This document shows positions 45,065-55,038 of a stretch of DNA of 64,000 bases, one piece after another; position 1 is the first letter of the stretch; every line of letters starts with the position of its first letter. The DNA is from Xanthomonas sp. SI (GTDB taxonomy: Bacteria > Pseudomonadota > Gammaproteobacteria > Xanthomonadales > Xanthomonadaceae): contig NZ_CP051261.1 in NCBI RefSeq assembly GCF_014236855.1, forward strand, positions 1,550,001 through 1,614,000, in the 5' to 3' direction. The position numbers and the translations under genes are program-made. The notes beneath the pieces were generated by a model. It saw only the letters and a program-made list of their open reading frames with translations, ran no database searches and was not told where the DNA came from.

Positions 45065-45158
45065 CCTTGGCGGCGCGACGGTGCGCGATCGGGGCGATTA
45101 TGGCAGTCCGCTCCGGCCCGGCGCAGCGCCGGCGCGGGAGGGACGATAGAATGGGGCC

Positions 45159-45725
45159 ATGTCCGCTTTGCCTACCCCCCTGGCCAACCAACTGCTGATC
45201 GCGCTGCCGGCGCTGTCCGATCCCAATTTCGCGCGCGGCGTGGCCCTGATCTGCCAGCACGACGCCAACGGCGCGATGGGCGTGCTGGTCAACCGCGCCT
45301 CCGAATACACGCTGGGCGAAGTGCTGGCGCAGATGGGCATCGACACCATCGACGACGCGCTGCGCGAGCAGGTGGTGCTCAGCGGCGGTCCGGTGCATCC
45401 GGAACGCGGCTTCGTGATCCACGACGGCGAACGCGCCTGGGATTCGAGCCTGGCGTTCGGCGACGGCCTGTTCCTGACCACCTCGCGCGACGTGCTCGAA
45501 GCGATGGCGCGCGGCGACGGTCCGCGCAACGCGGTGGTCGCGCTGGGCTGCGCCGGCTGGGGCGCCGGCCAGCTCGAATACGAACTGGGCGAGAACAGCT
45601 GGCTGACCGCGCCGGCCGATGCCGAACTGCTGTTCGAGCTGCCGCTGGAGCGGCGCTGGCAGACCGCCGCCGGCCGCATCGGCGTGGACCTGTTCCGTCT
45701 CACCGACTACAGCGGGCATGCCTGA
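45159..45725 (+). CDS. yqgE: YqgE/AlgH family protein
   Basis: A 188-residue protein of the conserved UPF0301 (AlgH) family. Seen are [72 protein letters not shown] and [14 protein letters not shown]. The biochemical role is unknown; the gene is almost always next to ruvX (yqgF). Here it overlaps ruvX by 8 bp, and pyrB follows, giving the common yqgE-ruvX-pyrB cluster. Confidence 0.95.
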   Translation: MSALPTPLANQLLIALPALSDPNFARGVALICQHDANGAMGVLVNRASEYTLGEVLAQMGIDTIDDALREQVVLSGGPVHPERGFVIHDGERAWDSSLAFGDGLFLTTSRDVLEAMARGDGPRNAVVALGCAGWGAGQLEYELGENSWLTAPADAELLFELPLERRWQTAAGRIGVDLFRLTDYSGHA

Positions 45726-46215
45726 GCCGGGTGCGCCCGCTGCGGACAGCGCTGCTGCCGGCACGATTCGCCGCGACGGCACCGTGCTCGGTTTCGACGT
45801 CGGCAACCGCCGCATCGGCGTGGCCGTGGGCAGCAGCTTCGGTAGCGGCGCGCGCGCCCTGGCCGTGGTCGATGTGCACGCGCAGGGGCCGGACTGGCCG
45901 GCGCTGGACCGCCTGTACGCCGAATGGCGCCCGCACGGCCTGGTGGTCGGCGATCCGCTGACCCTGGAAGGCGCCGACCAACCCAATCGCAAGCGCGCGC
46001 ATGCCTTCGCCCGCGAACTCGGCGCCCGTTATAAGGTGCCGGTGGTGCTGGTCGACGAGCGCTCCAGTTCGGTCGAGGCGGCCAAGCGCTTCGCCGTGGA
46101 CCGCGCCGCCGGCCGCAAGCGCCGCCGCGACGCCGCCGCGCTGGATGCGGTCGCCGCCGCGGTGATCATCGAGCGCTGGCTGGCCGCGCCCGACGACGCC
46201 ACTCCCATTTCCTGA
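45718..46215 (+). CDS. ruvX: RuvX/YqgF-type RNase H-fold nuclease (putative pre-16S rRNA nuclease)
   Basis: A 165-residue protein with the RNase H-like start [16 protein letters not shown] containing the first catalytic Asp, then [37 protein letters not shown] and the final catalytic acid in [20 protein letters not shown]. It is thought to mature the 5' end of 16S rRNA. An extension of about 20 residues precedes the core. It starts inside the end of yqgE and is followed by pyrB after 19 bp. Confidence 0.95.
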   Translation: MPEPGAPAADSAAAGTIRRDGTVLGFDVGNRRIGVAVGSSFGSGARALAVVDVHAQGPDWPALDRLYAEWRPHGLVVGDPLTLEGADQPNRKRAHAFARELGARYKVPVVLVDERSSSVEAAKRFAVDRAAGRKRRRDAAALDAVAAAVIIERWLAAPDDATPIS

Positions 46216-46234
46216 TCCCCTGCCCGGACCCGCC

Positions 46235-47182
46235 ATGACTGACCCGCAACTCGATTCGAACGGGCGCCTGCGCCATCTGCTGACCCTGGAAGGTCTGCCG
46301 CGCGCGACCTTGCTGCAATTGCTGGACCGCGCCGGGCAGATCCGCGACGCGGCGGTGGGCCGGGTCGGTAAGCGCAACGTGCTGGCCGGCACCGCGGTGT
46401 GCACGCTGTTCTTCGAACCGTCCACGCGCACCCGCAGCTCGTTCCAACTGGCCGCGCAGCGGCTCGGCGCCGACGTGCTGAACTTCGACGCCTCGACCTC
46501 GTCCACGCGCAAGGGCGAGACCGCGCGCGATACGCTGAAGAACCTGGAAGCGATGGGCGTGCGCGGCTTCGTCGTGCGCCATCCCGAAGACGGCGCGGTC
46601 GAGCGTCTGGCCGAGGCGGCCGGCGAGGGCACCGCGCTGATCAACGCCGGCGACGGCCGCAGCGCGCATCCCACCCAGGGCCTGCTCGACATGCTGACCC
46701 TGCGTCACGCCAAGGGCGGCGATTTCTCCAAGCTCAAGCTGGTCATCGTCGGCGACGTCAAGCACTCGCGCGTGGCGCGTTCGGACCTGCACGCGCTGCG
46801 CACGCTCGGCGCCGGCGAAGTGCGCGTGTGCGGCCCGCAGGCGCTGCTGCCCGACGACGGCACCCTGGACGGCTGCGTGGTCGGCGACGACTTCGACGCC
46901 ATGCTCGACGGCGTGGACGCGGTGATGATGCTGCGCCTGCAGCGCGAGCGCATGGAGGAAGGCCTGGTGTCCTCGCTGGAGGGCTACCACGCGCAGTACG
47001 GCCTCACCGCCGAGCGCCTGCGCCGCGCCGCGCCGGGCGCGGTGGTGCTGCATCCGGGCCCGATCAACCGCGGCGTGGAGATCACCGACGACGTCGCCGA
47101 CGGCCCGCAGTCGTGCGTGCTGCGCCAGGTCGCCAACGGCGTGGCGGTGCGCATGGCGGTGCTGGAGACGTTGTTGGGGTGA
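46235..47182 (+). CDS. pyrB: Aspartate carbamoyltransferase catalytic subunit
   Basis: First committed enzyme of pyrimidine synthesis: carbamoyl phosphate plus L-aspartate to N-carbamoyl-L-aspartate. The 315-residue protein has the carbamoyl-phosphate loop STRTR at 63-67 (within FFEPSTRTRSSF), SAHPTQGLLDMLTL, VIVGDVKHSRVARSDLHALR and the C-terminal LHPGPINRGVEI. No regulatory subunit gene (pyrI) or inactive dihydroorotase homologue (pyrC') is adjacent. It is the last gene of the yqgE-ruvX-pyrB cluster and is followed by a pair of inverted palindromic repeats. Confidence 0.97.
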   Translation: MTDPQLDSNGRLRHLLTLEGLPRATLLQLLDRAGQIRDAAVGRVGKRNVLAGTAVCTLFFEPSTRTRSSFQLAAQRLGADVLNFDASTSSTRKGETARDTLKNLEAMGVRGFVVRHPEDGAVERLAEAAGEGTALINAGDGRSAHPTQGLLDMLTLRHAKGGDFSKLKLVIVGDVKHSRVARSDLHALRTLGAGEVRVCGPQALLPDDGTLDGCVVGDDFDAMLDGVDAVMMLRLQRERMEEGLVSSLEGYHAQYGLTAERLRRAAPGAVVLHPGPINRGVEITDDVADGPQSCVLRQVANGVAVRMAVLETLLG

Positions 47183-47254
47183 GGCGTGGTGTGTGCGGTG
47201 GCCGTCACTCCGGCTCGGATGCCTTGCTTGCGCCGATGAGGTATCGCTCCGCTC

Positions 47255-47331
47255 GTCGCGGCTGAAGCCGCTCCTACAGTGAGCCCAGCCGGTTCCCTGC
47301 AGGTTCGTGTAGGAGCGGCTTCAGCCGCGAC
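47255..47331. repeat. Inverted pair of palindromic repeats after pyrB
   Basis: The core GTCGCGGCTGAAGCCGCTCC at 47255 is followed by a perfect inverted copy (TGTAGGAGCGGCTTCAGCCG and on) ending at 47331, with about 29 bp between. This is the same family as the array at 16421-16967, but here both halves are the GCGGC version. It lies 72 bp past the pyrB stop. Confidence 0.93.
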
Positions 47332-47455
47332 AAACGCAAGCGACGGACCACCCGCCTGCGCTGAATGTCCACACCGACGACCACGCCGACCGGCACATCC
47401 ACACCACCCCGTTTCGGCCTACCATCGGGGGCGATCCTCCCCACGGACGCCCCAC

Positions 47456-49459
47456 ATGATCCATGCCCTGCGCCGCGCCGGCTTCGCCGCGGCTTGCGCT
47501 TCCCTCGTCGCCTTCGCCCAGGCCAGCGCCGCCGCGCCGGCCGCTGCCGCGCCCGCCGGCGGCTACGATCCGCTGGCCCTGTTCGCGCCGCTGCAACTGC
47601 CGCAGCCGGCCAACGCCTATCGCAGCGGCGGCGGCGTGCCCGGGCCGCTGTACTGGCAGAACCGCGCCGACTACGACCTGCACGCCAGCATCGATCCGGC
47701 CACCCGCTCGCTCAGCGGCCAGGAAACCATCACCTACAGCAACCGCAGCCCGGACACGCTGGACGTGCTGTGGCTGCAGCTGGACCAGAACATCTACCGC
47801 GCCGACGCGCGCGCTCGCGGCGTGCGCCCGGCGCGGGCGGAGCGCCCGCCGGCGCCGTCCAGCGACGGCTACCGCATCGCCAAGGTGGAAGTGGAGCAGG
47901 GCGGCAAGCGCGTGCCGGCCAACTTCCTGATCGACGACACGCGCATGCGCGTGGACCTGCCGCAACCGCTGGCCGGCGCCGGCAAGGCGCTGAAGCTGCA
48001 TATCGACTACGCCTACACGGTGCCCGGCACCTGGGGCGGGCGCACCGCGGTCACCCCGACCGGCGACGGCGACATCTACGAGATCGCGCAGTGGTATCCG
48101 CGCATGGCGGTGTACGACGACCAACGCGGCTGGGACACGCAGCCCTACCTGGGCGCGGAGTTCTACCTGGAATACGGCGACTTCGACTACGCGGTGACGG
48201 TGCCCTGGAACTACCTGGTCGCCGGCTCCGGCGAGCTGGTGAACCCGGCGCAGGTGCTGACCGCCACGCAGCGCCAGCGCCTGGCCCAGGCCGCGGCCAG
48301 CGACCGCACCGTGGCGATCCGCAGCGCCGCCGAAATCGGCGACGCGGCCAGCCGGCCCACCGCCAGCGGCACCCAGACCTGGCGCTTCCACATGGCGCAT
48401 ACCCGCGACGTGGCCTTCGCCGCCTCGCCGGCGTTCGTCTGGGACGCCGCGCGCATCAATCTGCCCGACGGCAAGCATGCGCTGGCGATGTCGGTGTATC
48501 CGCGCGAAGGCGTCGGTGCCGACAAGTGGGACCGCTCCACCGAGTTCGTCAAGGCATCGATCGAGCATTTCTCGCAGTGGTATCCGTACCCGTGGCCGGC
48601 GGCGGTGAACCTCGGCGGCCACGGCGCCGGCATGGAGTATCCGGGCATCGTCTTCGACGACATGCACGACGGCGGCAAGGACCTGTTCTGGATCACCGCG
48701 CACGAACTGGGCCACGGCTGGTTCCCGATGATCGTCGGCTCCAACGAGCGCCGCTACGCGTTCATGGACGAGGGCTTCAACACCTTCATCGACGTCTACG
48801 CCTCCGATGCGATCAACCATGGTGAATTCGCGCCCAAGCGCGACAGCGAGTACGCGCCCAAGGGCGGCAACCCGGTCGACGAGATCCTGCCGCTGCTGGC
48901 CGATGCGCAGGCGCCGAACCTGCTCGACCGCGCCGACGCCACCAGCGAGACCTACCGGCATTCGCTGACCTACTTCAAGGGCGCGCTGGGCCTGGTGCTG
49001 CTGCGCGAACAGATCCTCGGCCCGGCGCGCTTCGACCCGGCGTTCCGCAAGTACATCGCCACCTGGGCGTACAAGCATCCCACGCCGTCGGATTTCTTCC
49101 GGCTGATGGAAAGCGAATCCGGCGAGGACCTGTCGTGGTGGTGGCGCGGCTGGTATCTCAACAACTGGCAGCTGGACATGGGCGTGCGCGCGGCCAGCTA
49201 TGTCGAACACGATCCGGCCAAGGGCCTGCTGGTGACCTTGCAGAGCCGGCAGAAGCTGGTGATGCCGGCGACGCTGCGCATCGACTTCGCCGACGGCAGC
49301 CACCTCGACCAGCGCGTGCCGGTGGAGACCTGGATCCAGCAGACCCAGCCGCAGGTCCGCGTGCCGAGCACGCAGAAGGTGCTGCACGTGACCCTGGATC
49401 CCGAGCACAAACTGCCCGACGCCGATCGCGCCGACAACCAGATCGACGCGGTGAGCTGA
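47456..49459 (+). CDS. Exported M1-family metallopeptidase
   Basis: A 667-residue zinc peptidase with a signal peptide (GFAAACASLVAFAQASAAAP). The M1 N-terminal beta domain (YDLHASIDPATRSLSGQETI) is followed by the catalytic domain with HELGH at residues 416-420 and the third zinc ligand Glu439 in FMDEGFNTF, the correct 18-residue spacing. The exopeptidase motif is GAGMEYPG in place of the standard GAMEN. It is therefore a relative of the M1 aminopeptidases and should act in the periplasm or outside the cell. An in-frame extension upstream crosses a palindromic repeat and is not used. Confidence 0.93.
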   Translation: MIHALRRAGFAAACASLVAFAQASAAAPAAAAPAGGYDPLALFAPLQLPQPANAYRSGGGVPGPLYWQNRADYDLHASIDPATRSLSGQETITYSNRSPDTLDVLWLQLDQNIYRADARARGVRPARAERPPAPSSDGYRIAKVEVEQGGKRVPANFLIDDTRMRVDLPQPLAGAGKALKLHIDYAYTVPGTWGGRTAVTPTGDGDIYEIAQWYPRMAVYDDQRGWDTQPYLGAEFYLEYGDFDYAVTVPWNYLVAGSGELVNPAQVLTATQRQRLAQAAASDRTVAIRSAAEIGDAASRPTASGTQTWRFHMAHTRDVAFAASPAFVWDAARINLPDGKHALAMSVYPREGVGADKWDRSTEFVKASIEHFSQWYPYPWPAAVNLGGHGAGMEYPGIVFDDMHDGGKDLFWITAHELGHGWFPMIVGSNERRYAFMDEGFNTFIDVYASDAINHGEFAPKRDSEYAPKGGNPVDEILPLLADAQAPNLLDRADATSETYRHSLTYFKGALGLVLLREQILGPARFDPAFRKYIATWAYKHPTPSDFFRLMESESGEDLSWWWRGWYLNNWQLDMGVRAASYVEHDPAKGLLVTLQSRQKLVMPATLRIDFADGSHLDQRVPVETWIQQTQPQVRVPSTQKVLHVTLDPEHKLPDADRADNQIDAVS

Positions 49460-49657
49460 GTTCGCGGGCTGCGCGGCGCGTGGCGGCTGCGCGCCGCTTG
49501 CGCGATATCGCCGGCGCGGCGATAGTGCCGCGCCGCACGCGCCCGCGTGCATTCGCACGCAGGGAGAAGGATCGTGCCAACCCGTATCGGCGCCGCCGTC
49601 GCGATCGCTGCATGTAGTGCCGTAGCGCCGAGCAGAATGGCGCACGTTGCGCTGGCC

Positions 49658-50494
49658 ATGCGCATGCGCCGGATCCACGCGACGACGGCGCCGCCACGCG
49701 CACGCCTGTTGCAGCGATGGCACGGCGCCGCGTCGCGTCTGGCCGCGCTGCTGTGCCTGCTGGCGGCCGCGCCGCTGGCCAGCGCCTGGCATCCGCAATA
49801 CCCGCCCTGGGCCGGCACGCCGCCGAGCGCGGCATGCAAGGTCCAGGCGTTGGAGCCGGCCGATGGCGGCAAGATGCGCTGGGACGGGATCACGACCTAT
49901 CGCCATGCCGGTCTCCGCCTGCAGCTCGACTTCACCGACATGCCGATGTTGCAACTGTTCGATGCGCAGGATCGCGCCCTGGTCGCGCCGGTCGCCTTGG
50001 GCGGCTCGCCGATGGGATTCCACGGCGTGGAAACGGCGGATCTCAACCACGACCGGCGGCCGGATTTCATCGTCACCCTCGGCAGCGGCGGGGTCGGCCT
50101 GGCCGGCGGCAACGCCTGGCGCCGGGTGCTGCTGTCCGACGGCGAGGGCTACCGCTTGATCGACGTGGAGACCCACGAACCCAGTGCCGACGATTACCGG
50201 ACGCTGCCGCAGCGTGCCGGCTGCGGACTGCTGCAACTGGTGCCGGTCTGGGCCGATGCATCGTTGACCCGCGACCGCAAGCCGCACCTGTTCTGGGTCT
50301 ATCGCCTGTTGCGTTTCGACCACGGGCGCGTCGCATACGCCGACGCGCGCCTGCCTGGCTTGCCCAAGTGGATCCTCTATACCGCGCGGCCGCACAACAG
50401 CCGCGCCACCGCGCTGCTCGGGTCCGCACAGAAGCGCGTGTCGTGGGCGGCGCGCGAGCACGGCAGGATCACGCCGGCACCGGTCGGCCCGTAG
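49658..50494 (+). CDS. Secreted protein with FG-GAP/VCBS-like loop, function unknown
   Basis: A protein of about 278 residues. A signal-like stretch (LAALLCLLAAAPLASAWHPQ) follows an Arg-rich lead, so the exact start is doubtful; Mets at 49637 and 49664 are alternatives. The mature part has GFHGVETADLNHDRRPDFIV, a Ca-binding-type DxNxDxxxD loop as in FG-GAP repeats, and GCGLLQLVPVWADASLTRD. No enzymatic signature was recognised. Likely periplasmic or extracellular. It stands alone between the peptidase and the pectate lyase. Confidence 0.65.
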   Translation: MRMRRIHATTAPPRARLLQRWHGAASRLAALLCLLAAAPLASAWHPQYPPWAGTPPSAACKVQALEPADGGKMRWDGITTYRHAGLRLQLDFTDMPMLQLFDAQDRALVAPVALGGSPMGFHGVETADLNHDRRPDFIVTLGSGGVGLAGGNAWRRVLLSDGEGYRLIDVETHEPSADDYRTLPQRAGCGLLQLVPVWADASLTRDRKPHLFWVYRLLRFDHGRVAYADARLPGLPKWILYTARPHNSRATALLGSAQKRVSWAAREHGRITPAPVGP

Positions 50495-50956
50495 CGTTTC
50501 CGATCGTCCGCACGATCGTTGGCGCCGGCGCTCGGCCGGTGTCGCCTGCGCCGATGCATGCTGCACGCGCAACATCGGCTGCATGTGCGGCAGATGCGCC
50601 AATGACGCGCGAATGTCTCCGCCGCGAAGCGAGCGCGTTTGGCGGGCGGCGCCGAGCGTCGTGCCGATGACGCTGCATCGCGGTTCTTCGTCGTCTTCGG
50701 CACGCCTGCAACGTCGCGCGCGAGTGCGTTGCGGGCGCCTGTCTTCGCCTGTCGTTGTCTGTCTCCCTCTGTCCGTTCGTGTCTGTTCCGCATGTCTTGC
50801 GGCGCGATCGTAGGTGCGGATCTAGCTTCCCGCTTTGGCCGATTGCGCCGGCCCCTGCGCCAGGCGAAGACTGCGCCCGGCCCCCACGCCCCGTGCCATC
50901 GCCCATCGCGTCCGCGAGGGCGTCAGGCATCTATCGCTGCAAGATGGGAGAGTCTG
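50495..50956. other. Intergenic region upstream of the pectate lyase gene
   Basis: No gene or clear regulatory motif was recognised in these 462 bp. A pyrimidine-rich stretch around 50740-50800 (CTGTCGTTGTCTGTCTCCC) stands out by composition only. The lyase promoter is expected here. Confidence 0.4.
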
Positions 50957-52021
50957 ATGAACATCCAGCCGCTCAAGGGCGCGCTCGCGCTTGCCCTGGT
51001 TTTCTGCGTATCGCCGGCCGTCGCCGGCCCGGTCGGCTACGGCGCCGCCACCACCGGCGGCGGCAACGCGATCCCGATCAACGTCGCCACGATGGAGGCG
51101 ATGCAGGCCGCGATCAATAATTATTCCGGCAGCGGCGGCCTGGTGCTGAACTACACCGGCCAGTTCAACTTCGCCAGCATCGGCAACGTCTGCGCGCAGT
51201 GGCAGTTGCCGGCCAAGACCGTGCAGATCAAGAACAAGAGCAACATCACCATCAAGGGCGCCAACGGTTCCTCGGCGAACTTCGGCCTGTGGGTGGGCGG
51301 CAATGCGCACAACATCATCATCCGCAACATGACCATCGGCCTGCTGCCCGGCGGCGAGGACGCCGACTCGATCTCGCTGGAAGGCAATTCCAGCGGCGAG
51401 CCGTCCAATATCTGGATCGACCACAACACCGTGTTCGCCTCGCTGACCAAGTGCTCCGGCGCCGGCGACGCCTCCTTCGACGGTGGCATCGACATGAAGA
51501 AGGGTGCCCACCACGTCACCGTGTCGTACAACTACGTGCACGACTACCAGAAGGTCGCGCTCAACGGCTACAGCGACAACGACACCAAGAACGCCGCCGC
51601 ACGCACCACCTATCACCACAACCGCTTCGAGAACGTGGAGTCGCGGCTGCCGCTGCAACGCCGCGGGCTGAGCCACATCTACAACAACTACTTCAACAAT
51701 GTGCTCACCTCCGGCATCAACGTGCGCATGGGCGGGATCGCGCTGATCGAGGCCAACTACTTCGAGAACGCGAAGAACCCGGTGACCTCGCGCGACAGCA
51801 GCGAGATCGGCTACTGGGACCTGATCAACAACTACGTCGGCGGCGGCATCACCTGGAGCGTGCCGGACAGCACCAGCAAGCCCTACGCCAACGCCACGAC
51901 CTGGATCTCGTCGACGACGTTCCCGCAGCCGATCGGCTACGTCTATACCGCGATTCCGGCGGCGCAGGTCAAGGCCAAGGTCATCGCCACGGCCGGCGCG
52001 GGCACCAACCTGGCCGAGTAG
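50957..52021 (+). CDS. Secreted pectate lyase (polysaccharide lyase family 1)
   Basis: A 354-residue plant-cell-wall enzyme that cleaves polygalacturonate by beta-elimination with calcium. The signal peptide ends ALVFCVSPAVAGPVG, suggesting Sec export and type II secretion. The parallel beta-helix core shows NKSNITIKGANGSSANFGLW, the PL1 signature SNIWIDHNTVFAS, DGGIDMKKGAHHVTVSYNYV and TTYHHNRFENVESRLPLQRR, which includes the catalytic-arginine region. The start at 50957 follows a GGAGAG ribosome site. It supports a plant-associated lifestyle. Confidence 0.94.
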   Translation: MNIQPLKGALALALVFCVSPAVAGPVGYGAATTGGGNAIPINVATMEAMQAAINNYSGSGGLVLNYTGQFNFASIGNVCAQWQLPAKTVQIKNKSNITIKGANGSSANFGLWVGGNAHNIIIRNMTIGLLPGGEDADSISLEGNSSGEPSNIWIDHNTVFASLTKCSGAGDASFDGGIDMKKGAHHVTVSYNYVHDYQKVALNGYSDNDTKNAAARTTYHHNRFENVESRLPLQRRGLSHIYNNYFNNVLTSGINVRMGGIALIEANYFENAKNPVTSRDSSEIGYWDLINNYVGGGITWSVPDSTSKPYANATTWISSTTFPQPIGYVYTAIPAAQVKAKVIATAGAGTNLAE

Positions 52022-52536
52022 GCCATCCGACTGCCGTGCGTCCGCCCCGGCGTGGTCCGGAGCGGACGCCGGCCGTCCATCCGCGTGCGCACCGGGCATG
52101 CGACGCAAGCGGCGTGTGCACCGATCCGCACCGCGTCGGCCGCTGGGCCTGAGCTAGATCCCGAAGGGCATGCGGGTCGCAACGACCCGCCACTGCGTAC
52201 CGCGACCCCTCGCCGGGCGCCGGCCAGGCGCATTTTTCACGCGGATTTCATCGATCCGGTCGCGTCGCGGCCGCTGCGGCGGCCTGCCTACACACGCCGC
52301 TCACCTGTATGAGGGCGTTCAATAAAATATGCACAATTGCGCATCAAGAATCCGCGGGGGCCGCCGTTACTTGGCCCAAGCACCGACGCTTGCGTTGCGT
52401 AAAACTGTCTCGAAATTGAAATATCAGGCTTGGCGCTCGCGCTGCGCCGAGGCTTTTCCGCCTTTCGATTTCGTGCCCGGTTCCGCACCTGTCAGGCATG
52501 GCGCTTTTCCATTCCATTCCCCCAGTAGGTACCTCC
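52022..52536. other. Intergenic region between pectate lyase and chemoreceptor genes
   Basis: No gene was recognised. A short perfect inverted repeat (GCGGGTCG-CAA-CGACCCGC) at 52169-52187 could end the lyase transcript, but no T run follows. A markedly AT-richer stretch at 52310-52345 (GTTCAATAAAATATGCAC) and another near 52400-52425 are likely promoter territory for the chemoreceptor gene. Confidence 0.5.
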
Positions 52537-54777
52537 ATGATCGGATTCCTCCAGCGCTACAACGTCGGTACGCGACTCTCCGCGGCCTTCGGCGTACTCA
52601 TCCTGCTTTCCTGCGCGCTCGTCGTCGCCGGGTTGATGACCCTGGCGCAGGCGCGCGAACGCATGGACAGCATCGTCAAGCGCAACATGACCTTCCTCGA
52701 ATACACCAGCGCGATGCGCGAGGCCAGTTCGGTCATCGCGGTCAATCTGCGCAATATCGTCCTGCCGACCACGCAAGAAGAGAACATCCAGTTCGCCCAG
52801 CGCATCGACGAGCAGCGGCAGAAATACAGCGAGGTCCACGACAAGCTCTACGCGGTTCCGGTGACCGATGCCACCGGCGCGGAGATGCGCAGGCAGATCG
52901 ATCTCGGTTACGAACGCTCGCGCGCCGCCAACCAGCAAGTGCTGGATCTGGGCATGAACGACAAGTCCGACGAGGCGCTGCAGGTGCTGATGAAGCAGGC
53001 CGCGCCGGCCACCCAGCAGTGGCAGGACGCGATCAACGCGTATTCGGAGCGCCAGCGCCAGCGCGGCGCGAAGGCTTTTGACGACGCCAATGCGGCAATG
53101 GACCATGGCCGCGCCATGCTGATCGGCGGTGGCGTCGCGGTGGTGCTGGTCAGCGTGCTGCTGGCCTGGCTGATCACTCGCAGCCTCACCGTGCCGCTGA
53201 GCCGCGCCACGCGCGCCGCCGAGGCGATCGCGCGCGGCGATCTGGACAACGACGTGCAGACCCTGGCCAACGACGAGACCGGGCGCCTGCTGGGCGCGAT
53301 GCATGGCATGCAGCAGCAACTGCGCAGCCTGATCGCCGCGCAGCTGGACATGGCCAAGCGCCACGACGCCGGCCAGATCAGTTTCCGCATGGACGCCTCG
53401 GCGTTCCCGGGCGACTACGGGCGCATGGCGGCGGAAACCAATGCCGTGGTCGGCTCGCATATCGAGGTCAAGCTGAAGCTGGCGCAGATCATGGGCCGCT
53501 ACGCGATCGGCGACCTCAGCCAGGACATGGACCGTCTGCCCGGCGAAAAGGCGGTGCTGACCCAGACCATGGACGAGGTGAAGGCCAACCTGTCGGCGAT
53601 GAACGGCCAGATCAAGCAGCTGGCGCAGTCCGCCGCCGACGGCGACTTCAGCGCCCGCGGCGATGCGGGCAGTTTCCAGTTCGACTTCCGGGTCATGGTC
53701 GAGAGCCTCAATCAGTTGATGACCACTGCCGACGGCAACCTGCAGTCCCTGTCGGCCTTGCTGCAATCCATCGCCGCCGGCGACCTGACCGCGCGCATGC
53801 ACGGCGAGTTCCGCGGCGTGTTCGCACAGATGCGCGACGACGCCAACGCCACCGCCGAGCAGCTGTCCGAAATCGTCAGCCGGATCAAGCATTCGGCGGT
53901 GTCGATCAATGCCGCGGCCAGCGAGATCGCGACCGGCAACGACGACCTGTCGCGCCGCACCGAACAGCAGGCGGCCAGCCTGGAGGAAACCGCCGCCTCG
54001 ATGGAGGAATTGACCTCCACCGTGAAGCAGAACGCAGATCACGCGCGCCAGGCCAACCAGCTCGCGGCCGGTGCCGCGACGGTGGCGTCGGAAGGCGGTG
54101 AGGTGGTCGGCCAGGTGGTCAGCACGATGAGCGGGATCGAGGCGTCCTCGAAGAAGATCGCCGACATCATCTCGGTCATCGACGGCATCGCCTTCCAGAC
54201 CAACATCCTGGCGCTCAACGCCGCGGTGGAAGCGGCGCGCGCCGGCGAACAGGGCCGCGGCTTCGCCGTGGTCGCCTCGGAAGTGCGCACCCTGGCGCAG
54301 CGTTCGGCGAGCGCGGCCAAGGAGATCAAGGAACTGATCGACGACTCGGTGAGCCGTGTCGCCGAAGGCTCGGCGCTGGTCGGCCAGGCCGGCAAGACCA
54401 TGCAGGAGATCGTGTCCTCGGTGCAGCGCGTCACCGACATCATGAGCGAGATCTCCGCGGCCTCGCAGGAACAGTACGCCGGCATCGAGCAGGTCAACCA
54501 GACCGTGACCCAGATGGACGAGAGCACGCAGCAGAATGCGGCCCTGGTGGAAGAGGCCAGCGCCGCGGCGCGGTCGATGGAGCAGCAGGCGACCGAACTG
54601 GCGCAGGCGGTGGCCTTGTTCAAACTGGAAGAGAACGCCGCGCCGCTGCGCCAGCCGGTCCTGGCGATGGCGCCGAAGCCGAGGAGCTACGCCCGTCCGG
54701 CGCCGGCGCCGACCGCAGCGCGTCGCCTGCAGTCCGCCGCCGCGGTGGCCACCGACAAGGATTGGCAGGAGTTCTGA
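52537..54777 (+). CDS. Methyl-accepting chemotaxis protein with CheR-tether-like tail
   Basis: A 746-residue chemoreceptor. TM1 (LSAAFGVLILLSCALVVAGL) is followed by a four-helix-bundle periplasmic domain of about 150 residues (RMDSIVKRNMTFLEYTSAMR), TM2 (AMLIGGGVAVVLVSVLLAWL), repeated HAMP-like units and the signalling domain with the hairpin tip IAFQTNILALNAAVEAARAG. The protein ends DWQEF, which resembles the xWxxF pentapeptide that docks CheR/CheB in high-abundance receptors. The start at 52537 (MIGFLQRYNVGTRL) is preferred to one 13 codons upstream. The ligand is unknown. No other che gene is nearby. Confidence 0.92.
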   Translation: MIGFLQRYNVGTRLSAAFGVLILLSCALVVAGLMTLAQARERMDSIVKRNMTFLEYTSAMREASSVIAVNLRNIVLPTTQEENIQFAQRIDEQRQKYSEVHDKLYAVPVTDATGAEMRRQIDLGYERSRAANQQVLDLGMNDKSDEALQVLMKQAAPATQQWQDAINAYSERQRQRGAKAFDDANAAMDHGRAMLIGGGVAVVLVSVLLAWLITRSLTVPLSRATRAAEAIARGDLDNDVQTLANDETGRLLGAMHGMQQQLRSLIAAQLDMAKRHDAGQISFRMDASAFPGDYGRMAAETNAVVGSHIEVKLKLAQIMGRYAIGDLSQDMDRLPGEKAVLTQTMDEVKANLSAMNGQIKQLAQSAADGDFSARGDAGSFQFDFRVMVESLNQLMTTADGNLQSLSALLQSIAAGDLTARMHGEFRGVFAQMRDDANATAEQLSEIVSRIKHSAVSINAAASEIATGNDDLSRRTEQQAASLEETAASMEELTSTVKQNADHARQANQLAAGAATVASEGGEVVGQVVSTMSGIEASSKKIADIISVIDGIAFQTNILALNAAVEAARAGEQGRGFAVVASEVRTLAQRSASAAKEIKELIDDSVSRVAEGSALVGQAGKTMQEIVSSVQRVTDIMSEISAASQEQYAGIEQVNQTVTQMDESTQQNAALVEEASAAARSMEQQATELAQAVALFKLEENAAPLRQPVLAMAPKPRSYARPAPAPTAARRLQSAAAVATDKDWQEF

Positions 54778-55038
54778 TCGGCGCCTGCGCTGTTCGCCGC
54801 GCTCCAGCCGGAGGGCGGCTTGCTGTCGCGACACATGCATCGCGTATCGCGCACGAAGTACGGGCCAGTTGCCGCAGCATCCAGCAACCGATGCCGCGCC
54901 GCTGCCCGCAACGCTATCTCGGTTGCTCGACGCGCCTCGCGCCATTGGGTTCGCTGTCTTTATTGTGGCGGCGTGATGTTGAGCCGTGTGCCGGTATGCC
55001 CCAGAATGCGGCATCGACGGCGGAAGGAGCCACGTCCC

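Noticed and set aside
52380..52450. Possible flagellar sigma (FliA) promoter upstream of the chemoreceptor
   Set aside because: A TAAA is present near 52400 but no GCCGATAA-like -10 element at the proper distance.
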